Origin: Bacteroidales bacterium | Lineage (GTDB): Bacteria > Bacteroidota > Bacteroidia > Bacteroidales > UBA7960 | DNA: 40,545 bases | Direction: 5' to 3' | Assembly (NCBI GenBank): GCA_003557965.1 | Contig: PWND01000115.1 | Coordinates: 1 to 40,545 of the forward strand | In this document: piece by piece, positions 35,550 through 40,545 of the stretch | How the letters are laid out: every line of letters begins with the position of its first letter | Numbering within the stretch: the first letter of the stretch is position 1 | Program-made: the position numbers and the translations under genes | Notes under the pieces: model-generated | Database searches by the model: none | What the model saw: the letters and a program-made list of their open reading frames with translations, nothing else | Told to the model about the DNA's origin: nothing

Positions 35550-36497
35550 TTATGGCAAGATAAATTCAGGGCGTTCTATTACTTTCTTAATACCGGTTTT
35601 AAGTGATGTTATTTTTCTGTTTAGCAGCTTGTTCATTTTTGTTGTATCAGGATAGCGGCGATGCATATCTCCTTCAATAAGTGGTGGCTTAAAAGCAATC
35701 TTTGATTTACTCCCTGTTATTTCAATAACAATTTTTGCAAGGTCAATAATTGGTACTTCAATATCAGACCCTATATTTAGAACATCATTTACATATTCAT
35801 TTTTATACAATGCAGCAACACATGCATCAATATTGTCATCTATATAGCAAAATGTTCTGGTTTGATTGCCATCTCCATATATTGGAATATCTTCATTTAG
35901 CAGTGCATGGCTAATAAATTTAGACATAACAAAGTCTGTACTTTGCTTTGGCCCGTACGTATTAAAAAACCTGAATATTGTAAAATCCAATCCAAATTCT
36001 TTTTTATATGATCGCAGGTATGCCTCTCCAACGTTTTTCACCACAGCATAAGGAATCCTTGAATTTAAGGGAGTAGTTTCTTCGTTTTGAGGTAAATCAA
36101 CCGGCTCACCATAGACTTCGGAAGATGAAGCAAAAAACACCCTTTTTACGCCTGAGTTTTTACATAGGTCAAATATATGCTCTATCCCATATAAATCTTT
36201 TAATACTTTTATGGGGTTTGCTTGCGTGGCATTAACACCAACAAAAGCAGCGTAATGAAAAACATAATCAAACTTGTTTGCAAGCATTACTTCAGCAATA
36301 TCCCTGTAATCATTAACATCACACTTAATAAAACTCCAGTTGTCTTTTGGTTTTTGAGGCAACTTTTCAAGGCTGCCGCTTAATAAATTATCTACAATTA
36401 CTACATAGTTATCAGGGTTTTCAATAAGTTTTTCAGCTAAGCAACTTCCAATAAAGCCCGCTCCCCCGGTAATTAATATTTTCGTCCTTTTTTTCAT
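35550..36497 (-). CDS. NAD-dependent nucleotide-sugar epimerase/dehydratase
   Basis: The ATG at 36497 (315 residues, MKKRTKILI) is preferred over a TTG six bases upstream. This is an extended short-chain dehydrogenase with TGGAGFIGS (NAD site), ASSSEVYGEP (Ser), the Y-x3-K pair (YAVVK) and FRFFNTYGP. It resembles UDP-glucose 4-epimerase, UDP-glucuronate decarboxylase and dTDP-glucose 4,6-dehydratase; the exact substrate is open. It supplies a nucleotide sugar for envelope polysaccharide, in line with the flippase and GT4 in this window. Confidence 0.88.
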   Translation of the reverse strand: MKKRTKILITGGAGFIGSCLAEKLIENPDNYVVIVDNLLSGSLEKLPQKPKDNWSFIKCDVNDYRDIAEVMLANKFDYVFHYAAFVGVNATQANPIKVLKDLYGIEHIFDLCKNSGVKRVFFASSSEVYGEPVDLPQNEETTPLNSRIPYAVVKNVGEAYLRSYKKEFGLDFTIFRFFNTYGPKQSTDFVMSKFISHALLNEDIPIYGDGNQTRTFCYIDDNIDACVAALYKNEYVNDVLNIGSDIEVPIIDLAKIVIEITGSKSKIAFKPPLIEGDMHRRYPDTTKMNKLLNRKITSLKTGIKKVIERPEFILP

Positions 36498-36844
36498 CTG
36501 CAATAGAGTGTTTTTAATAAAAGAAATTAATACCTATTCCTTTTATAGTATTAGAATTTCACCACAAAGTTATAATAATTCTATAAAAATTTTGGGATTA
36601 TGGGTATTCTTGCCGCTATAAAGTGTTTTTATTAATAATTGAAGTAGTTTCTTTCTTTTTACTTATTGTCAATGTATTACTTTTGTAACAATAAAAAATA
36701 TCTTAGCTGAAATAACAGCATACGTTTTATAAAGCAAACAAAAAATAATGTTTGTTGTTTTTGTTATACAACAGCTTATACAAATTAAAGCTTTTGTAAT
36801 TGTTACTTAAATAGAGCATCATTAAATTTTAAAAACCTGTAATA
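36498..36844. other. Divergent intergenic region with a possible -7 box
   Basis: This AT-rich gap separates the epimerase and phosphatase genes. It contains TACTTTTG (36678-36685), a TAnnTTTG match 160 bases before the phosphatase ATG, but no -33 box at normal spacing. I see no gene, tRNA or terminator-like hairpin in it. Confidence 0.45.
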
Positions 36845-38260
36845 ATGAAATTAAAACATAAATTTTTATTTGCATTAATTGCCATTACAATTTTTTCATC
36901 ATGTAGTGGCAATAAAAGTGAAAGAAATAGCTTGCCAAAACCCAAAAATATTATTGTTTTTATTGGAGATGGCATGGGATATAATCATATTCTTGCAGCA
37001 AATTATTTCGAGCATGGCATGGCTAATGCACAAGCATATGAGCAGCAGGATTGGGTTAGCTTAGCCATGGCTACATATAGTTCTGTAATTAGTATTTCAA
37101 ATGGAGATACAGTATTTTCAGGCGGGTATAACCCAAGAGAAGCATGGGAAAACCCTGCTTATATTATCAAAGATTATACTGACAGCGGAGCTGGTGCTAC
37201 AGCAATTTCAACAGGGGAAAAAACCTTTAATAACTCAATAGGAATTGGTGTTTGGGGTGACACCCTTGTGCACATTAGCTCAATAGCAAAAAACAAAGGA
37301 AAAAGCATTGGTGTTGTTGCCAATGTGCCATTCAGCCACGCCACACCGGCAGGATTTTTAGCACACAACTCAAACCGAAGCAATTACGAAGAAATAACAA
37401 AGTATCTTTTATTTGAAACAAAGGCAGATTTAATTATTGGCACAGGCAATCCCGGATATAATTGCAATGCAGAAGTCTCAGAAGGCGACCCAAAATTTGT
37501 AGGAGGGCCAAAACTTTGGGAAAAACTTATGGAGAACCAAAGCAGAATAGAATTCACGATAAATGACAAAACCTATGCTGTAAAAGATGCCACAGGCAAC
37601 GGGAAACCCGACCCATGGCATTTATTACAATCCTATGAAGAGTTTTTATCTTTGAGTAAAAACCCGCCTTCCGGAAGGATACTCGGGGTGCCAAAAATAT
37701 ACAGCACTTTGCAGTCGGAAAGAGATATAAGTGACGATGAAATACTTCCCTACTCTACTCCCCTTAATACTAACATACCTACTCTTGAAGAGATGGCCAA
37801 GGGAGCAATTAGCTTTTTGTCTCAAAATGAAAATGGATTTTTTATTATGATTGAAGGTGGGGCTATTGACTGGGCCAGTCATAGTAACAATTCTGCCAGG
37901 GTTATTGAAGAGCAAATTGATTTTAACAACTCTGTTGCTGCAGCTGTTGAATGGGTTGAGAAATATAGCAACTGGGATGAAACACTTATTATTGTTACCA
38001 GCGATCATGAATGCGGATATCTCACAGGGCCTTCTCATCCGGAGGTATTAAATTCTCCTGTAAAGAATAATGGAAAGGGAAATCTGCCATCTATGAAATG
38101 GAATTACGACAGCCATACTAATCAATTGGTTCCCTTTTATGCTAAAGGAGCAGGTGCTGAACTTTTTTACATATTTGCAGATGAAAATGACCCAATAAGA
38201 GGCCCTTTCATTCAAAACTCTGAAATTGCACAACTTATATATCTACTTTGGAAGCAATAA
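36845..38260 (+). CDS. Alkaline phosphatase, lipoprotein
   Basis: This 471-residue protein has a lipoprotein signal (hydrophobic run ending FSSC, Cys 20) and the alkaline phosphatase core. IGDGMGYNH (Asp 42) and TDSGAGATAISTGEKT, with nucleophile Ser 114 after Asp 113, are followed by V-V-A-N-V-P-F-S-H-A-T-P-A (metal ligands) and TSDHECGYLTG. It would hydrolyse phosphomonoesters and scavenge phosphate at the periplasm or outer membrane. No PhoB-like site can be called from sequence. It is monocistronic, ending 101 bases from the convergent helicase gene. Confidence 0.92.
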   Translation: MKLKHKFLFALIAITIFSSCSGNKSERNSLPKPKNIIVFIGDGMGYNHILAANYFEHGMANAQAYEQQDWVSLAMATYSSVISISNGDTVFSGGYNPREAWENPAYIIKDYTDSGAGATAISTGEKTFNNSIGIGVWGDTLVHISSIAKNKGKSIGVVANVPFSHATPAGFLAHNSNRSNYEEITKYLLFETKADLIIGTGNPGYNCNAEVSEGDPKFVGGPKLWEKLMENQSRIEFTINDKTYAVKDATGNGKPDPWHLLQSYEEFLSLSKNPPSGRILGVPKIYSTLQSERDISDDEILPYSTPLNTNIPTLEEMAKGAISFLSQNENGFFIMIEGGAIDWASHSNNSARVIEEQIDFNNSVAAAVEWVEKYSNWDETLIIVTSDHECGYLTGPSHPEVLNSPVKNNGKGNLPSMKWNYDSHTNQLVPFYAKGAGAELFYIFADENDPIRGPFIQNSEIAQLIYLLWKQ

Positions 38261-38361
38261 GAAACCTGTCTCTTCTTTTCTAAAGCTGGTAAAGCTGCTC
38301 TTTTAGTAAGATATAAAAAAGTCTTTCCGGCTTCGGAATTACTCTGTCTGGCACTTTATAT

Positions 38362-39993
38362 TTACTGCCTTGATTCTCTTTGGTTGAATGAAATACCTTT
38401 GTGGGAAGAGCCATTTAGTTCTTTAATAATGCTATTTGCCAGCTTTTTCTCAACTTCAACAGCAAAAGCACGTTTAAAAATCTCTATTTGCCCTATTTCT
38501 GAATTACGTGCACCAGGTGCACCAACGCATAGCTTAATGATTTCAAGCTTTGTTATATTTTTACCCTTACCAACGTTGAACAATATCCTTGACATATTTT
38601 TCCCGCTTCCTTTTCCATTTCTTTTCCTGTTTTCAGGCTTTGAGCGCTCTCTTCTTTTTGAAGGCTTTTCAGAAACATTTAAATCAGGAGCATTTTTATA
38701 ATAATCCAAAATACGGTTAAACTCCAATGAAACAAATCTTTCTATGATTTCTTCTTTTGAAAGATCTTTCAATAAATCATTTGCCTCTGCCATATAATCA
38801 TGTAACTGGTTGTGGCCAACCGGTGAATTTTTCAATTTGTCAATTAACTTCACTAATTGTCTCTCACAAATCTCCTTTTTGCCGGGTATAAGCTTGTTTT
38901 CAAACTTTTTATTAATTACTCTTTCCAGTTGGAAAATCTTGTTTTTTTCTCTCTGGCTTATGATAGAAACGGCTACCCCCTCTTTTCCGGCTCTGCCTGT
39001 TCTTCCGGTGCGATGAGTATAAACTTCAGGGTCATCAGGCAAGTTGAAGTTAATCACATGTGTGAGGTTGTTTACATCAAGGCCTCTTGCCGCAACATCT
39101 GTAGCAACAAGTATCCTGATGTTTTTTTCTCTGAATTTCTGCATAACATAATCTCTCTGAGCCTGGGAAAGGTCTCCGTGTAATGCTTCTGAATTATATC
39201 CATCACCCATAAGTTTTGAAGCCACATCTTTAGTTTCAATACGTGTACGGCAAAAAACTATACCATATATTTCCGGATAATAGTCAACAACTCTTTTCAG
39301 GGCATTATACCTGTCTCTTGACTGCACTGTGTGATAAATGTGAGAAAGGTTTTCTGCTACCGAGTTTTTTTTGCCGATAGTAATTTCCAAAGGCGATTGC
39401 ATATAATTTTTTGTAATTGACAATATTCCGGGAGCCATCGTAGCTGAAAAAAGAAGTGTGTTTTTGTTAACCGGGGTATGTTCAAGTATAGCGTCAACAT
39501 CTTCACGAAATCCCATTTTTAGCATTTCATCAGCTTCATCCAATACAAGCGTGGATACTTTTGACAGGTCAATTTTCTTTCTTCTGATTATATCATAAAT
39601 ACGACCTGGTGTTGCTACAATAACATTAGCTCCGTTTTTCAAGGCAGATATTTGTTTGTCAATTGCTGCACCACCATAAACTGCAGCTATTTTTATGCCG
39701 TCAATATATCTGCTAAAAGACTCCATATCGCGGGCTATTTGCAAACAAAGTTCTCGTGTTGGGCTTAATACCAGGATTTGCGGATAAGCTGCTTTCGTGT
39801 CAATTTGTTCAAGAGAAGGCAAGCCAAATGCAGCAGTTTTACCTGTTCCTGTTTGAGCCAGCCCGATAATATCTTGTTTTTTTTCTAATAATGCCGGAAT
39901 TACTTTTTCCTGTATAGGAGTTGCGTTTTCAAATCCAAGGCTTTTAATGCCTTTCATAATTTCAGGAGAAAGCCCCATTTCTTTAAATAACAT
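38362..39993 (-). CDS. DEAD-box RNA helicase with DbpA-type RNA-binding domain
   Basis: This 543-residue helicase has the conserved set: Q motif (ATPIQEKVIP), Walker A AQTGTGKT (46-53), PTRELCLQI, TPGRI, LDEADEM, SATMAPG, HGDLSQAQRD, ARGLDV and HRTGRTGRAG. The C-terminal tail is Lys/Arg-rich (KRRERSKPENRKRNG) and ends with a DbpA-type RNA-binding domain (about 460-535, RILFNVGKGKNI, then IGQIEIFKRAFAVEV). It unwinds RNA duplexes in ribosome assembly or cold-stress mRNA turnover. The long leader supports cold or stress regulation like that of deaD/csdA genes. Confidence 0.93.
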   Translation of the reverse strand: MLFKEMGLSPEIMKGIKSLGFENATPIQEKVIPALLEKKQDIIGLAQTGTGKTAAFGLPSLEQIDTKAAYPQILVLSPTRELCLQIARDMESFSRYIDGIKIAAVYGGAAIDKQISALKNGANVIVATPGRIYDIIRRKKIDLSKVSTLVLDEADEMLKMGFREDVDAILEHTPVNKNTLLFSATMAPGILSITKNYMQSPLEITIGKKNSVAENLSHIYHTVQSRDRYNALKRVVDYYPEIYGIVFCRTRIETKDVASKLMGDGYNSEALHGDLSQAQRDYVMQKFREKNIRILVATDVAARGLDVNNLTHVINFNLPDDPEVYTHRTGRTGRAGKEGVAVSIISQREKNKIFQLERVINKKFENKLIPGKKEICERQLVKLIDKLKNSPVGHNQLHDYMAEANDLLKDLSKEEIIERFVSLEFNRILDYYKNAPDLNVSEKPSKRRERSKPENRKRNGKGSGKNMSRILFNVGKGKNITKLEIIKLCVGAPGARNSEIGQIEIFKRAFAVEVEKKLANSIIKELNGSSHKGISFNQRESRQ

Positions 39994-40201
39994 TTTTAAT
40001 AGTTTTAAGGCCTCTCTGAATCATTGTTTTTGTTGATATCAGGTCAACCTGTTTATAAATATTTCAACAGAACGTTTGACTGCTCTTTTGTTGTACAAAC
40101 AATTCTTTGGAGCAGTTGAAGTGTGATGCAACCAATAAAAAAACAGGCTTATTTGTTCTTAATGGAGGGATCTTTCAAACAATTCTCTTAAAAAACCGGC
40201 G
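39994..40201 (-). promoter_or_regulatory. Long, structured 5' leader of the DEAD-box helicase gene
   Basis: About 200 bases separate the -7 box at 40202 from the start codon. The leader holds inverted repeats: GTTGA/TCAAC (about 40038-40055) and ACTGCTC/GAGCAGT (about 40078-40118) with an internal TTGT/ACAA pair. Long leaders are common in cold-shock helicase mRNAs; a regulatory role here is inference. Confidence 0.45.
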
Positions 40202-40209
40202 CAAAAGTA
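40202..40209 (-). promoter_or_regulatory. Possible -7 box of the DEAD-box helicase gene
   Basis: On the minus strand the sequence reads TACTTTTG (TAnnTTTG), 209 bases before the ATG. A -33 TTG at normal spacing is not visible. Confidence 0.45.
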
Positions 40210-40301
40210 ATCATTATTATTTAATAAGTGCAGAAAAATCTTAAATAATCACTATTGTCCTCATTAAAAACCCATGTATGCCCTGTCATTTCGAATGTTT
40301 A

Positions 40302-40318
40302 GGCCCGGGTTTTGGGCC
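40302..40318. repeat. GC-rich short inverted repeat
   Basis: GGCCC (40302-40306) and GGGCC (40314-40318) face each other across a 7-base spacer just after a TGTCATTTCGAATG sequence. The GC-rich patch differs from its AT-rich surroundings and may be part of a dispersed intergenic repeat. Confidence 0.4.
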
Positions 40319-40411
40319 GTCGATGTGGAATTACAATTAGTGTTTTTCTTGTTTAGCCAATGCTGTTGATAACCTGATTTTTTCTGTTTTTGTTAAATCA
40401 AATGGTTTTGG

Positions 40412-40504
40412 GACAGGTCAAGCCCTGTTATGCGACATTTACAATGCGTGTCCACTTGGAATGTAGTTCAAGCCGGGGGTAAGTCGGACAGGGCTTGACC
40501 TGTC
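40412..40504. repeat. 17-bp perfect inverted repeat, intergenic element
   Basis: GACAGGTCAAGCCCTGT (40412-40428) and ACAGGGCTTGACCTGTC (40488-40504) are exact inverted copies separated by 59 bases. The interior is more GC-rich than its surroundings and I see no coding frame in it. It could be a MITE/REP-like intergenic repeat, a long RNA hairpin or a recombination site. No transposase gene is in the window. Confidence 0.6.
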
Positions 40505-40545
40505 TTTAAAAAACAGCTTTTACACCATGAACAAAGCATTTTGAA

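Noticed and set aside
36498-36844. A regulatory RNA before the phosphatase gene.
   Set aside because: Short palindromes such as AAAGCTTT occur, but no stable stem or U-tract supports an RNA gene.

Overview
The window is chromosomal DNA of a Bacteroidota member (Bacteroidales or Cytophagales-like; I cannot name a genus). Evidence: AT-rich DNA, Bacteroidota -7 promoter boxes (TAnnTTTG) ahead of many genes, few Shine-Dalgarno sites, a type IX secretion (T9SS) sorting domain, a TonB-dependent receptor with a carboxypeptidase-regulatory-like N-terminal domain, and families typical of the phylum (DUF3078, DUF6599, PyrB/PyrI pair). Most of it is housekeeping; there is no phage, IS transposase, rRNA or CRISPR.

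Layout. 1-5199: a plus-strand surface-protein operon. It holds the 3' end of a secreted protein, a strong hairpin, a second secreted protein with the same motif pattern, an 1184-residue outer-membrane protein (Ig-like domains, long beta-rich region, SdrD-B-like domain, OmpA C-terminus) and a lipoprotein. I read it as a candidate, perhaps undescribed, surface-fibre or secretion system. 5275-6165: tRNA-Gly(GCC), tRNA-Leu(UAA) and a zinc-ribbon protein. 6162-11404 (minus): DUF6599 protein, a YhcG-type nuclease, a frameshifted DUF362 gene, a saccharopine-dehydrogenase-like enzyme and a GT4 glycosyltransferase. 11611-14363: a His-rich membrane protein and a ZnuD-like TonB receptor, probably for zinc. 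14382-19760: polA and a long KamA-like radical SAM protein, each preceded by a promoter-hairpin-U-tract unit. 19780-22369 (minus): DUF3078 outer-membrane protein and a polysaccharide flippase. 22570-27737: gpmI, a short T9SS cargo (minus), a cyclic-2,3-diphosphoglycerate-synthetase-like protein, pyrB and pyrI. 27739-30401 (minus): gpsA, rsmI and an acidic protein of unknown function. 30567-34505: tdk, a DUF2378-like protein, dnaG (TTG start) and a patatin-like hydrolase. 34543-36497 (minus): polyprenyl synthetase and a nucleotide-sugar epimerase. 36845-38260: alkaline phosphatase lipoprotein. 38362-39993 (minus): DEAD-box helicase with a long leader. 40210-40545: no gene, but inverted repeats.

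Shared themes: envelope building (flippase, GT4, epimerase, polyprenyl synthetase, receptor, fibre-like operon), replication and nucleotide supply (polA, dnaG, tdk, pyrBI) and phosphoglycerate chemistry (gpmI with the cDPG-synthetase homologue). Function calls come from recognising motifs in translations; no database search or structure prediction was run.
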